Below, in pieces: positions 1 to 9,407 of a stretch of DNA of 64,000 nucleotides. The stretch spans positions 124,001-188,000 of the forward strand of contig CAZYHV010000003.1 in assembly GCA_964647485.1 (NCBI GenBank), in the 5' to 3' direction. The stretch is from FW021-bin31 sp964647485. Its GTDB lineage: Bacteria; Bacteroidota; Bacteroidia; Chitinophagales; Chitinophagaceae. How positions within the stretch are numbered: the stretch's first letter is position 1; each line of letters opens with the position of its first letter. The notes beneath the pieces are model-generated. The model was given only the letters and a program-made list of their open reading frames with translations. It was not told the DNA's origin and ran no database searches. Both the position numbers and the translations under genes were made by a program.

Positions 1-264
1 CGGCTGATGCCAATTATTAAACTGTTGTAATCCTCCGGCTTGTTCTAAAATAGAAGTTCCGGGTCTTAGGTAAAGGTGATACGTGTTTCCAAGGATGATT
101 TGTGCCTTGATTTCTTCAGAAAGTATTTCACTGCTGATGCCTTTGACACTTCCCACTGTACCCACGGGCATGAAAATAGGCGTTTCTATTTGACCATGAT
201 CGGTTGTTATCGTACCGGTACGAGCATGGCTTTTACTATCCTGATGAGCTAAGGTGAATTTCAT
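1..264 (-). CDS. tgt: Queuine tRNA-ribosyltransferase, N-terminal part (cut by window edge)
   Basis: Reading the minus strand from the ATG at 264 gives 88 codons that stay open to the window edge. The start MKFTLAHQDSKSHARTGTI, then TPIFMPVGTVGSVKG and AQIILGNTYHLYLRPG, are the hallmark N-terminal blocks of bacterial tRNA-guanine transglycosylase. This enzyme swaps guanine 34 for the preQ1 base in GUN-anticodon tRNAs during queuosine synthesis. The nucleophile and zinc-site residues lie outside the window. queA, which acts on the next step of the pathway, is in this window at 33292 but is not linked in an operon. The gene is divergent from rsmG across a 122-base gap. Confidence 0.93.
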   Translation of the reverse strand, partial: MKFTLAHQDSKSHARTGTITTDHGQIETPIFMPVGTVGSVKGISSEILSEEIKAQIILGNTYHLYLRPGTSILEQAGGLQQFNNWHQP

Positions 265-386
265 TTCTAAAAAACTATAAAAGGGGCAAAAATACCGGAA
301 AATGATTACTATTACCAGATTTTTACTCTGATTTTCATAGGGTTTCTTAATTTTACCTTTTCATTGAATGTTTAAATCGGAAGAAA

Positions 387-998
387 GTGAAGCGAATAGA
401 GAAGTATTTCCCTGAATTAACAGAGGTACAAAGACAGCAATTGATTGAGCTGTTGCCTATTTATCAAGAATGGAATGCCAAGATTAATGTCATCTCCAGG
501 AAAGATATGGATTATTTTTATGAGAAACACGTTTTGCATTCTATGGCTATTGCCAAGGTGCTTTCTTTTTCAAAAGGCATGAAGGTCATGGATCTAGGAA
601 CAGGAGGCGGATTCCCGGGGCTTCCTTTGGCGATTTTATTTCCGGAGGTTCAGTTTCATTTGGTGGATTCTATTGGAAAAAAACTAAAAGTAGTGGATGC
701 GGTGAGAGAACAACTGCAATTGAAAAATGTGACAACTGAGCATAACAGGGCAGAAAAAATTAAACATTCACCTTTTGATCTTGTTGTGACGAGAGCTGTG
801 GCTTCATTGAAGAAATTAGGTCGATGGTCGAAGCCTCTTTTAAAGAAAGATAACGAGGCTGCCTTGATTTGTTTGAAGGGAGGTGAACTTGCAGAAGAAA
901 TATCAGAAAGTGGATATCGACCTCATGTTTATCATTTGAAAGACTATTTTCAGGAAGATTTTTATAAAACAAAAAAGCTTTTATTGATAAAGCCTTAA
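387..998 (+). CDS. rsmG: 16S rRNA (guanine-527-N7)-methyltransferase RsmG
   Basis: The protein is 203 aa, normal for RsmG/GidB. It uses SAM to methylate G527 of 16S rRNA in the 530 loop. The N-terminus (KRIEKYFPELTEVQ) and the following WNAKINVISRKD and HVLHSMAIAK blocks match Bacteroidota RsmG; the SAM-binding loop is VMDLGTGGGFPGLPLAI, and VTRAVASL is the later conserved block. I chose the GTG at 387: the ATG at 368 is in another frame and hits a stop after 15 codons. Weak TACCTTTT, close to a -7 box, lies shortly upstream. Loss of this enzyme gives low-level streptomycin resistance in other bacteria (known for the family). Confidence 0.93.
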   Translation: MKRIEKYFPELTEVQRQQLIELLPIYQEWNAKINVISRKDMDYFYEKHVLHSMAIAKVLSFSKGMKVMDLGTGGGFPGLPLAILFPEVQFHLVDSIGKKLKVVDAVREQLQLKNVTTEHNRAEKIKHSPFDLVVTRAVASLKKLGRWSKPLLKKDNEAALICLKGGELAEEISESGYRPHVYHLKDYFQEDFYKTKKLLLIKP

Positions 999-1053
999 TA
1001 TGAGAAGGGGGGAAATGTAAAAGAAAAGATAATAAAGGTAGGGTAGAGGTTCC

Positions 1054-1081
1054 TTGTTGAAAATAAAAGATTGTACTTTTG
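1054..1081 (+). promoter_or_regulatory. Bacteroidota-type promoter of guaA
   Basis: TTG at 1054-1056 or 1057-1059 (-33 region) is followed by TACTTTTG at 1074-1081, matching the TAnnTTTG -7 consensus. Only seven bases separate the box from the ATG at 1089, so the transcript should begin at or next to the start codon. This also argues against the upstream TTG start at 1071, which lies on top of the promoter. Confidence 0.7.
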
Positions 1082-1088
1082 CCAAACC

Positions 1089-2624
1089 ATGAATGAAAAA
1101 ATATTAATATTTGACTTTGGCTCACAATATACACAGTTGATAGCTAGAAAGGTTAGAGCCTGTAATGTGTATTGTGAGATTCATCCTTGTACGAAGGATA
1201 TTTCTATTGATAACTCTGTAAAAGGAGTAATTTTGTCCGGAAGTCCTTTTTCGGTAAACGATTCGAATGCTCCGAAGATGGCGGTAAAGCCATTGTTAGA
1301 AAAAGTTCCTGTGTTAGGGGTTTGTTATGGTGCACAATTAGTAGCAAAGGCTTTTGGTGGGGAGGTGGTTCCTACAACACATAGAGAATATGGAAGAGCA
1401 GAGATGATTCATGACAGTGAGAAAGCTCTTTTTGAAGGAATGTCTAAGCGTAGTCAGGTGTGGATGAGTCACGGGGATGCTATTCTTCACCTTCCGGAAG
1501 ATTTTGAGGTGATAGCATCTACGGCTTCCATTCCTGTAGCGGCTTTTGCAGAAGAGAAGATGAGTGTTCATCCTTTTTACGGATTACAATTTCATCCGGA
1601 AGTCTATCATTCTACAGAAGGAGAACGTTTGTTGAAAAATTTCTTAGTGAATATTTGTGGCTGTTTGCAAGATTGGACACCGGCGGCTTTCGTAAAGGAA
1701 ACTGTAGATCATATCAAAACTATTGTTGGAAAACAACATGTGATTATGGCGTTGAGTGGAGGAGTGGATTCTACGGTGGCTGCGAGTTTGATTCAAGAGG
1801 CGATAGGAGATCAATTAACAGCAGTGTTTGTTGATAATGGATTATTAAGAAAGAATGAATATGAAGAAGTCTTGTCCTCTTATAGGGATATGGGATTGAA
1901 TGTGATTGGGGTGGATGCGAAGGAACGTTTTTATACTGCATTAAAAGAAGTGAAGGATCCTGAACAAAAAAGAAAAATTATAGGTGGTTTATTTATAGAT
2001 ATCTTTCAGGAAGAAGCTCAAAAAGTTGAAAATTCAGCCTTTCTGGGTCAAGGAACCATCTATCCGGATGTGATAGAATCTGTATCTGTAAATGGTCCTT
2101 CGGCAACGATTAAATCGCATCATAATGTCGGAGGGTTACCGGAAAAAATGAATTTAAAACTGATAGAACCCTTGCGGAATTTGTTTAAGGATGAAGTAAG
2201 AAAGATGGGTAGAGAAATTGGAGTTTCGGGAGCCTTTTTGAATCGACATCCGTTTCCCGGTCCCGGTTTAGGTATTCGTATATTGGGAGATATAACGGCA
2301 GAAAAAGTAAAATTACTTCAGGAAGCAGATGCTGTTTTTATTAGTAAATTAAGAGAAACCGGTTTATATGATGAGGTTTGGCAAGCAGGAGCTATTCTCT
2401 TACCGGTACAAAGTGTGGGAGTTATGGGGGATGAACGTACTTATGAATTTACAGTCGCTTTAAGAGCTGTTTCTTCTACCGATGGGATGACTGCAGACTG
2501 GGCTCGTTTACCTTATGATTTTCTGGGAGAAGTTTCTAATACCATTATAAACAAAGTAACAGGAATCAACCGCGTGGTTTATGATATTAGTTCAAAACCG
2601 CCTGCAACGATAGAATGGGAATAA
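1089..2624 (+). CDS. guaA: GMP synthase (glutamine-hydrolysing)
   Basis: The protein is 511 aa from the ATG at 1089. It aminates XMP to GMP with ATP and glutamine. The N-terminal class I glutamine amidotransferase domain has the nucleophile Cys79 in GVCYGAQL and the His169/Glu171 pair in HPEVYH. The ATP-pyrophosphatase domain has the PP-loop SGGVDS at about 223-228, and the C-terminal dimerisation domain has PFPGPGLGIRILG and ends in KPPATIEWE, the usual GuaA terminus. The longer reading from TTG 1071 overlaps the promoter and is rejected. The lipoprotein gene at 2646 follows after 21 bases and may be co-transcribed. Confidence 0.97.
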   Translation: MNEKILIFDFGSQYTQLIARKVRACNVYCEIHPCTKDISIDNSVKGVILSGSPFSVNDSNAPKMAVKPLLEKVPVLGVCYGAQLVAKAFGGEVVPTTHREYGRAEMIHDSEKALFEGMSKRSQVWMSHGDAILHLPEDFEVIASTASIPVAAFAEEKMSVHPFYGLQFHPEVYHSTEGERLLKNFLVNICGCLQDWTPAAFVKETVDHIKTIVGKQHVIMALSGGVDSTVAASLIQEAIGDQLTAVFVDNGLLRKNEYEEVLSSYRDMGLNVIGVDAKERFYTALKEVKDPEQKRKIIGGLFIDIFQEEAQKVENSAFLGQGTIYPDVIESVSVNGPSATIKSHHNVGGLPEKMNLKLIEPLRNLFKDEVRKMGREIGVSGAFLNRHPFPGPGLGIRILGDITAEKVKLLQEADAVFISKLRETGLYDEVWQAGAILLPVQSVGVMGDERTYEFTVALRAVSSTDGMTADWARLPYDFLGEVSNTIINKVTGINRVVYDISSKPPATIEWE

Positions 2625-2645
2625 TTTTTGTAAAGCATTCATATT

Positions 2646-3956
2646 ATGAAGAAAGTATCTCGGGTTTTTATTTTTTTAGCATTCACTGTTTTTCTTAGTT
2701 CTTGTTTTCTATTTAATAAGACAACTAGAGTAAAATTGCCTAACGCTCCGGAAAAGAAGGAGACACAACATCAACTTCCGGAAAAGAAGGAAAAGGAAAA
2801 GAAGAAAGAGGAAACGACTAAAAAAGAAACACCAAAGGAAACCTTTTATGATGTTGCTTTATTTGTTCCTTTAGATATTGATAATGTTGTGACCAACGAC
2901 TTTCAGGTAGGAAGTAAGCAGGTATTGCCTTCGCATACCCGGGAAGGATTGAGCTTTTATGAAGGAGCTCTGATGGCTATAGATAGTTTGAGAGCACAAA
3001 ATATCCCGGTAAGGTTGTATGTATATGATAGTCGATCTAAAAAAGAACCCTTGTCTGATTTATTGAAGGAAGGAAAATTAGATTCTGCTAGTTTGATTAT
3101 TGGAGCAGTTAGAGGAGAGGAGTTTAAGAAAATTGCAGAGTATGCCAAGTCTCAAAAAATTAATTTTGTTTCAGCGACTTATCCGAATGACGGCGGAGTG
3201 ACAAATAATCCATTTCTTTACATTGTCAATAGTACGCTTCATATTCATAGTATTGCAATGCAAAGTTTTGCCCAAAGGAAATTTAGTAATAAGAGATTGA
3301 CGGTTATTTACAAAAATAGTGCACAGGGGAAACAGAGTCTCAAATATATGAAAGAGGCTTATCAAAAGATGAATCTTTCTCGAAAGTCTCCATTGCATAC
3401 TCTTGAATGGAAGGAGGATGCAGAGGCTTCAACAAAGCAGTTGATAGCCGGATTACAGAAAGGGAAAAAGAATGTTATTTTATTGACAACCATTTATCCG
3501 GACATATCAGAAAAAATAATAAAGGCATTGGTTCCCTATGTAGAAGATTATAAAATCAGTATCGTTGGCATGCCTACATTGGGAAGTGCAAGTAAATTAA
3601 AGAATGATGAATTTAAAGGAATAGATATTTATTATGGAACCGTATTCCCCTATGATCATCTTGAGAAATATCCGGTAATGAAAAAAATTATGTGGGAATA
3701 TTTTGGGCAATATCATGCTCGACCTACTAAAGAAGCTCTGAATGGTTATGAAACGGTTTTTTATTTCGGTCATCTTCTGGATAAATCAGATAAAAAATTT
3801 AACAAAGAAATCAATAAATCGAAAGGATCACTCGCTACAGATTATTCTTTTCAGCCAATTTATAAGGATGCACAGGAGAAGAATGTTGATTATTATGAAA
3901 ATACGAGAATTTACTTTCTCCGTGAACGAGATGGAGAAATCTCTCCTGCAAATTAG
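2646..3956 (+). CDS. Lipoprotein with periplasmic-binding-protein (type 1) fold
   Basis: 436 aa. The N-terminus MKKVSRVFIFLAFTVFLSSC is a lipoprotein signal with lipobox LSSC (Cys20), followed by a K/E-rich linker (about residues 30-65). The rest (YDVALFVPLDIDNV, AIDSLRAQNIPVRLYVYDSR, IIGAVRGEEFKKIAEYA) resembles the Leu/Ile/Val-binding type 1 periplasmic fold seen in Bacteroidota proteins often annotated as amino-acid ABC substrate-binding proteins, sometimes with LysM domains; no LysM is visible here. There is no ABC permease nearby, so a transport role is not supported. A peptidoglycan- or envelope-associated role like LpoA is an alternative. Likely inner leaflet of the outer membrane. Confidence 0.65.
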   Translation: MKKVSRVFIFLAFTVFLSSCFLFNKTTRVKLPNAPEKKETQHQLPEKKEKEKKKEETTKKETPKETFYDVALFVPLDIDNVVTNDFQVGSKQVLPSHTREGLSFYEGALMAIDSLRAQNIPVRLYVYDSRSKKEPLSDLLKEGKLDSASLIIGAVRGEEFKKIAEYAKSQKINFVSATYPNDGGVTNNPFLYIVNSTLHIHSIAMQSFAQRKFSNKRLTVIYKNSAQGKQSLKYMKEAYQKMNLSRKSPLHTLEWKEDAEASTKQLIAGLQKGKKNVILLTTIYPDISEKIIKALVPYVEDYKISIVGMPTLGSASKLKNDEFKGIDIYYGTVFPYDHLEKYPVMKKIMWEYFGQYHARPTKEALNGYETVFYFGHLLDKSDKKFNKEINKSKGSLATDYSFQPIYKDAQEKNVDYYENTRIYFLRERDGEISPAN

Positions 3957-4080
3957 ACCAGTACTTTGTTCGATTACAATTAATCTTTTGTAAAATCTCA
4001 TAAATTGTTTAAATTTATGATGAGAAAAGGGAAAGGAGGGGAATAGCTCAGGAGTACCTGACTTGGCTTTTTATAAGACA

Positions 4081-6018
4081 ATGATTGTTGGGTCTATGAA
4101 AGAAAGCAAAAAATTCCATCCGGCTGATTCAATAATCGGTCAAGATTACCGCCCACCGGGCGGAAGAGAGCGAGAACGTGCAGATTTTACTACTCACACT
4201 TCTATATTCCGATTAGTACCGCTGACCATCATTGTTGGAGCGATGGGGGCCTTAGTGGCTTTGTTGTTGGTTTGGTTAATCGGCTTTATTACGAACATCC
4301 TTTATTATCAAGTTGTAGATTTTCATTTACGTTCCCCTAAAGATAATGCTCTGGGGTGGTGGAGTGTACTCATTCCTATAGTAGGAGGAATTATTGTTGG
4401 CTTGATGGCAAGGTATGGATCCACGCTTATTAAAGGGCATGGCATTCCGGAAGCGATGGAGAATATTTTGGTGGGAGGGAGTAAAGTCCAACCGAAACTA
4501 ACGATTTTAAAACCTGTTTCTAGTGCTGTGAGTATCGGTACCGGTGGACCTTTTGGTGCTGAAGGACCTATTATATTAACAGGAGGAGCCCTAGGCTCCC
4601 TTTTAGCCCAATTTCTGAAATTGAGTTCTATTGAAAGACGAAGCTTGCTGGTTGCCGGGGCAGTGGCAGGGATGAGTGCTATATTTGGAACTCCCATAGC
4701 AGCGGTGTTGTTGGGTGTTGAATTGCTTGTTTTTGAGTGGAAGCCACGAACAATGGTGTTAATGGGGATAGCCAGTGCTGTTGCAGATATATTAAGACAT
4801 GTTTTTGTAGCACAAGGTTGGATGATGCCGGAACCCTTATTTCCTGTAGGACAAGCCCCTATGGGAGGTGGAACCGGATTAATGGATGCCGTCTTACTTG
4901 GTATTGTAAGTGGTGGCTTTGCGTGGGTAGCTACCAAGGCGGTCTATGGTGCGGAAGATGCTTTTCGAAAGATTCCTATTCCCTGGATGTGGTGGCCGGC
5001 TATTGGTGGCTTAATTATCGGATTGGGCGGGATGATCTCTCCTCGTGTTTTAGGGGTAGGATATGACACGATTGCAGATGAATTAGCCGGTTCTTTAACC
5101 TTATATACCTTGGTACTTGTTTTGGTAGTGAAGCTCTTGGTCTGGGCCTTAGGATTGGGCTCCGGAACCAGTGGTGGTATTTTGGCCCCTCTGCTTATGA
5201 TGGGTGCTGCTATAGGTGGAGTCCTGGGACATGCTATTCCGGGAGGAACTCCTGCTGATTGGGCGGTCCTCGGGATGGCAGGCTTGTTATCCGGAGTTAC
5301 TCGTTCCCCTTTTACTTCTATCATTTTTGCCATCGAACTAACACATGATACGGATTTGCTGTTGCCCTTGTTAATAACAGCAACCCTTGCCCATTTTATC
5401 AGTGTTTTGATCCTAAAAAGATCTATCTTGACAGAAAAGGTTGCCCGGCGCGGTTTTCATGTCTTGAGAGAATATGAAGTCAATCCTATGGATAGTCTTT
5501 TCGTCAGGGAAGTAATGATTACTGATGTATTATCTGTAGAGTCCGGTCGTCCCTTAGAAGAAGTAGTGAAGGTGCTTCGGCATGATTCGGAAAAGAGAAT
5601 ACAAAGGATTTTACCCGTAGTAGAGAATGGGAAAATTTTAGGATTGGTGCCTTGGCAAGATGTTATGGAGGTCGCTTTGGATAGGAAATTAAAAGGCAAA
5701 ACAGTGAACGATATCATGATTGAAAAAATGATTGTGGCTAATCCGGATGAATCTTTGGCCGAGGTGGCTGATAGAATGAGTGTCTGTAAAGTTGGCGTGA
5801 TGCCGGTGGTGGAACAGCAGAATCCCTCTGAGTTGAAAGGGCTTATTACACAATATAACCTTTTAGATGCCAGAAGCTGGAAACTGCATGAAGAGCGGCA
5901 AAGGGAAAAAGTCCTTCATCTCTCCTGGTTGCCAAAATTTATGCCCTATTTGTTTCAAAGTTATGCAGGGAACAAAAAGCCTAAAACTTCCTCAGATGAG
6001 AAAGAAGATTTATCTTAG
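4081..6018 (+). CDS. ClC-family chloride channel/transporter with C-terminal CBS pair
   Basis: 645 aa from ATG 4081 (ATG 4096 is also possible; the longer TTG 4063 start is not favoured). About ten hydrophobic segments carry the ClC filter motifs: GHGIPEA for GSGIP, GTGGPFGAEGPI for GxxGREGP with the gating glutamate kept but Arg replaced by Ala, and GTSGGILAPLL for GGxFxP. Two CBS domains follow (MITDVLSVESGRPLEEVVKV and MIEKMIVANPDESLAEVADR), which in this family bind nucleotides and modulate gating. The C-terminal tail is basic. Whether it is a channel or an H+/Cl- antiporter cannot be decided from sequence alone. No operon partner is apparent. Confidence 0.88.
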   Translation: MIVGSMKESKKFHPADSIIGQDYRPPGGRERERADFTTHTSIFRLVPLTIIVGAMGALVALLLVWLIGFITNILYYQVVDFHLRSPKDNALGWWSVLIPIVGGIIVGLMARYGSTLIKGHGIPEAMENILVGGSKVQPKLTILKPVSSAVSIGTGGPFGAEGPIILTGGALGSLLAQFLKLSSIERRSLLVAGAVAGMSAIFGTPIAAVLLGVELLVFEWKPRTMVLMGIASAVADILRHVFVAQGWMMPEPLFPVGQAPMGGGTGLMDAVLLGIVSGGFAWVATKAVYGAEDAFRKIPIPWMWWPAIGGLIIGLGGMISPRVLGVGYDTIADELAGSLTLYTLVLVLVVKLLVWALGLGSGTSGGILAPLLMMGAAIGGVLGHAIPGGTPADWAVLGMAGLLSGVTRSPFTSIIFAIELTHDTDLLLPLLITATLAHFISVLILKRSILTEKVARRGFHVLREYEVNPMDSLFVREVMITDVLSVESGRPLEEVVKVLRHDSEKRIQRILPVVENGKILGLVPWQDVMEVALDRKLKGKTVNDIMIEKMIVANPDESLAEVADRMSVCKVGVMPVVEQQNPSELKGLITQYNLLDARSWKLHEERQREKVLHLSWLPKFMPYLFQSYAGNKKPKTSSDEKEDLS

Positions 6019-6121
6019 AATTTAAGAAATCCTTCACTCTGTTTTTTGTGTTTTATTTTCCAAGTCAACATAAAAAACATATATTTATACCAGTAAATAA
6101 AAACAAAAAAAAATACCGTAT

Positions 6122-7753
6122 ATGAACAATGCCTATTTTTATTTTCCGGAACCGGAAAATGAACCGGTCATGCAATATGCTCCCGGTGATGAAGAAAGAG
6201 AAAAATTGAAAAAAGCAATTTTAGCGTTAAAAGAGCGTCAGATAGATATCCCTATGGTTATTAATGGGCAGGATGTTTTTACTGATGACAAACAGGATAT
6301 TCATCCTCCACATGAATTAGCTCATACCTTGGGACAATATTCAAAAGGGAATCGTAAGCATATAGAAAAGGCAATTGATGCAGCCTTAAAGGCTCAAAAG
6401 GAATGGGCTGCTACCAGTTGGGAACATCGAGCGTCTGTTTTTTTGAAAGCTGCTGAACTGCTAACAACCAAATATAGAGCAAAAGCAAATGCAGCCACTA
6501 TGTTAGGTCAAAGCAAGAATGTCTTTCAGGCGGAGATAGATGCAGTCTGTGAATTGGCTGATTTTTTACGCTTTAATGTACATTTTTTGAGTGATATTTA
6601 TGATCAGCAGCCCTATTCTCCGAAAGGAGTCAATAATAGATTAGAATATCGACCCTTGGAAGGTTTTGTAGCTGCGATTACTCCTTTTAATTTTACGGCT
6701 ATAGGAGGGAACCTTCCTCTTGCTCCTGCTATGTGTGGAAATGTGGTGCTGTGGAAACCTTCTGATACACAAATTTATTCTGCTCATTTTGTTATGGAAA
6801 TCTTGCAAGAAGCCGGTCTGCCGGATGGAGTGGTAAATTTGTTGTTTACTGATGGCCCTGAATTTGGAGATACGTGTTTAAATCATCCCGATTTTGCAGG
6901 TTTGCATTTTACAGGATCTACAGCCACCTTTAAGCATTTATGGAAAAGTATCGGGAATAATATCGATAGCTATAAAAGCTATCCTCGAATTGTTGGAGAA
7001 ACGGGAGGTAAAGACTTTGTGGCCGTTCATAGGAGTGCTAATGTAGATGAAGTCGTGGCCAATCTTGCTCGCGGAGCCTATGAATTTCAAGGACAAAAAT
7101 GTTCTGCCGCTTCAAGAGCTTATTTGCCTTCCAATCTGGCAAAGGAGATAAAAGAGAAATTGATTGCGGAGATAAAGACTATAAAGATGGGAGGAGTAGA
7201 AGACTTTAGTAATTTTGTCAATGCAGTGATTGATGAGCGTGCTTTTGATAAAATAAGTCGGTACATAAATAAAGTAAAAGATAGTGATGAAGCAGAAATA
7301 TTGATCGGGGGAGGTTGTGATAAACAAAAAGGATATTTTGTAGAGCCTACACTCATTGAAGCAGAAAAACCGGATTTTCTTACCATGCGAGAAGAAATAT
7401 TTGGTCCTGTACTCACAATTTATGTTTATGATGAAAATGAATGGGAAAAGACGTTGGATCTTGTAGATACCACCTCTGGTTATGGCTTGACGGGAGCTAT
7501 CTTCTCTAGTGACCGGAAAGTAATTGAGGCAACGACTAAACGTTTAGAAAATAGTGCAGGTAATTTTTATATTAATGATAAACCTACAGGAGCCGTTGTT
7601 GGTCAACAACCTTTTGGGGGGGCACGAGCCTCCGGTACAAATGATAAAGCAGGATCTATGTTGAATCTTTATCGCTGGCTCAATGCCAGGACTATTAAGG
7701 AAACTTTCGTTCCGGTGACGGATTATAGGTATCCTTTTTTAGGGGAAGAATAG
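6122..7753 (+). CDS. pruA: L-glutamate gamma-semialdehyde (delta-1-pyrroline-5-carboxylate) dehydrogenase
   Basis: 543 aa, the ALDH4-type length. It oxidises glutamate semialdehyde to glutamate with NAD+, the last step of proline degradation. Visible ALDH motifs are ITPFNFTAIGGNLPLAPA, WKPSDTQIYSAH, FTGSTATFKHLW (NAD site), VGETGGKDF with the general base Glu293, and GQKCSAASR with the catalytic Cys327. EIFGPVLTIYVY and GGARASGTNDKAGS complete the fold. No proline dehydrogenase gene lies beside it, so this is a stand-alone pruA, not a PutA fusion. The start ATG is preceded by an A-rich leader typical of this genome. Confidence 0.95.
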   Translation: MNNAYFYFPEPENEPVMQYAPGDEEREKLKKAILALKERQIDIPMVINGQDVFTDDKQDIHPPHELAHTLGQYSKGNRKHIEKAIDAALKAQKEWAATSWEHRASVFLKAAELLTTKYRAKANAATMLGQSKNVFQAEIDAVCELADFLRFNVHFLSDIYDQQPYSPKGVNNRLEYRPLEGFVAAITPFNFTAIGGNLPLAPAMCGNVVLWKPSDTQIYSAHFVMEILQEAGLPDGVVNLLFTDGPEFGDTCLNHPDFAGLHFTGSTATFKHLWKSIGNNIDSYKSYPRIVGETGGKDFVAVHRSANVDEVVANLARGAYEFQGQKCSAASRAYLPSNLAKEIKEKLIAEIKTIKMGGVEDFSNFVNAVIDERAFDKISRYINKVKDSDEAEILIGGGCDKQKGYFVEPTLIEAEKPDFLTMREEIFGPVLTIYVYDENEWEKTLDLVDTTSGYGLTGAIFSSDRKVIEATTKRLENSAGNFYINDKPTGAVVGQQPFGGARASGTNDKAGSMLNLYRWLNARTIKETFVPVTDYRYPFLGEE

Positions 7754-8032
7754 TAATCCTAATTTGGAATTGTCGTAAATACCCGCATGCTGTCTTTGAG
7801 GTTGGAGAGGAATTTGTTATTCTTCCTTTTGTACCGGACAAGTTTACGGGTATTTTAGTGTGTTTGTATCTTCGTTATTTTACCGGGTGAGGCATTTTAT
7901 GGTAGTGTTGCAAACAAAATTCATCCATTTGGGGGGATCTTTTGAAGAAAAAGAGGAGAAAAAATTTGTATCGAAAAGAGGATTTGGTCTAAGAACGCTT
8001 GCTTTCAATACAAATTTCTTCCGAAAATTCAC

Positions 8033-8309
8033 TTAACCCGCATTATTCATGGACTTAGCTTTTTGTAGCTACAAGGTGATATATTGAGTACCATCGAAAT
8101 GTATCGAACTCCACCGCAGTAGTAGCCTACTGCAAGGAGTTTGTAACGCAGTGGTTATTGAGCTAAGCCGAAATATAGATGCAAAAAGATAAATTCAAAC
8201 TATTCCTCAAATTTGAGGAACGATCAAAACATGAAAAAGTATGCCAAGCTATTGATTTTAAACGATTTTTAGAGTTCTTTCAAAAAAAATAGTGAATATT
8301 GCGGGTTAA
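8033..8309. mobile_element. MITE-like or decayed insertion element with terminal inverted repeats
   Basis: The 610-base gap between pruA and mdh contains no convincing gene. Its right half is bounded by a 17-bp inverted repeat: TTAACCCGCATTATTCA at 8033-8049 and the complement of 8293-8309, TTAACCCGCAATATTCA (16 of 17 match). A second inner pair, CTTAGCT near 8054 and AGCTAAG near 8161, is nested. Inside lies a 37-codon ORF (8179-8292, MQKDKFKLFLKFEERSKHEK) ending in the right repeat; it could be a transposase fragment. No target duplication is visible. Outside the element, AAATTTGTAT near 7965 and ATACAAATTT near 8008 form another inverted pair, and AAATACCCG/CGGGTATTT pair across 7776-7856. 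Confidence 0.5.
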
Positions 8310-8363
8310 TCTGACGCGTTTTCACGATAATGCACCACGCATTGATTCAGAAAAAAGAATTTA

Positions 8364-9296
8364 TTAGAGCTTCATATCGTCTAATATGCGCATGACTTCT
8401 TTCACATGTTGAGCCGATTCTTCCAGAAGTGTTGTTTCTTCTTCATTTAGATCTAATTCGATAACTTTCTCTATTCCGTTCTTGCCTAAGATTACGGGTA
8501 CACCGAGATAAATTTGATCAAAACCGTATTCTCCTGTTAGCCAGGCACAGCAAGGAAATATGCGTTTTTCATTTTTGCAGACGGTTTCTACCATCTGTGC
8601 AGCAGCGGCTCCGGGAGCATACCAAGCTGAGGTGCCCAGGAGATTGACGATTTCTCCACCTCCTTTTTTTGTTCTCTCTATGATGATATCCAGCTTTTCT
8701 TTGGCTACTAATTCGGTAACGGGGATTCCGGAAATATTGGTGTAACGAGGAAGTGGAACCATGCTGTCGCCATGTCCGCCCATGAGTACTGCTTGAATAT
8801 CCTTTGGAGAAACTCCTGTCTCTTCTGATAAAAAAGCTTTATATCGGGAGATATCTAAAATTCCTGCCATTCCGAATACTTTGTTACTCTCAAATTTAGA
8901 TGTCAGATAAGCACAATAGGTCATAACGTCCAGTGGATTGGCTACAAGAATAATGATAGCCTCGGGAGAATATTTGACAATATTTTCTGTAACAGATTTG
9001 ACAATAGCGGCATTGGTAGAAATCAAATCATCACGGCTCATACCCGGCTTCCTGGGTACTCCGGATGTAACAATTACAACATCACTTTGAGCTGTTTTTT
9101 CATAATCGTTGGTTGCTCCGGTAAGCTGTGTACTAAATTGATGAATGGCAGCACTTTCATACATATCTAGTGCTTTCCCTTCAGAGACCCCTTCTTTTAT
9201 ATCCAAAAGGACAATTTCTTCTAAAAAGTCTTTATGGGCAAGAACATTGGCACAGGTAGCACCTACATTTCCTGCTCCCACTACTGTAACCTTCAT
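8364..9296 (-). CDS. mdh: Malate dehydrogenase
   Basis: 310 aa, the length of the LDH-like bacterial MDH group. It interconverts malate and oxaloacetate with NAD in the TCA cycle. The dinucleotide fold starts MKVTVVGAGNVGATCANVLA, with the NAD-ribose Asp at the end of the second strand in VLLDIKEG. Substrate residues sit in SGVPRKPGMSRDDL (catalytic-loop arginines), VANPLDVMTY and the catalytic His in GGHGDSMVPLPRY. The Arg-rich loop (PRKPGMSR) favours malate over lactate. Monocistronic on the minus strand; TATCTTTATG, a weak -7 match, lies upstream. Confidence 0.95.
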   Translation of the reverse strand: MKVTVVGAGNVGATCANVLAHKDFLEEIVLLDIKEGVSEGKALDMYESAAIHQFSTQLTGATNDYEKTAQSDVVIVTSGVPRKPGMSRDDLISTNAAIVKSVTENIVKYSPEAIIILVANPLDVMTYCAYLTSKFESNKVFGMAGILDISRYKAFLSEETGVSPKDIQAVLMGGHGDSMVPLPRYTNISGIPVTELVAKEKLDIIIERTKKGGGEIVNLLGTSAWYAPGAAAAQMVETVCKNEKRIFPCCAWLTGEYGFDQIYLGVPVILGKNGIEKVIELDLNEEETTLLEESAQHVKEVMRILDDMKL

Positions 9297-9407
9297 AATA
9301 TGCTATTTGAGTTTTAAAAATGAATAGCATAAAGATAAACAATTCTGTAGACTATTTAAAATAGAAAGAGCAGGTTTGTTTCAGTTGTTTTATTTCGGGG
9401 ATAGCGA

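Noticed and set aside
1071..1088. Extended GuaA start (TTG at 1071)
   Set aside because: The segment overlaps the TACTTTTG promoter box, and GuaA family members begin at the MNEKILIFDFGSQ-type start (ATG 1089).
3998..4020. TCATAAAT...ATTTATGA palindrome as a terminator of the lipoprotein gene
   Set aside because: The stem is purely A/T and has no following T-run; it may be a protein-binding site but nothing supports a call.
4323..5333. Minus-strand reading frames under the ClC gene
   Set aside because: They are antisense shadows of a well-supported ClC frame and show only Pro/Ala/Ser-rich compositional translation.
8179..8292. 37-codon ORF inside the inverted-repeat element as a real gene
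   Set aside because: It is very short, has an in-frame stop just before the ATG and no recognisable family; it is recorded only as a possible transposase scrap.
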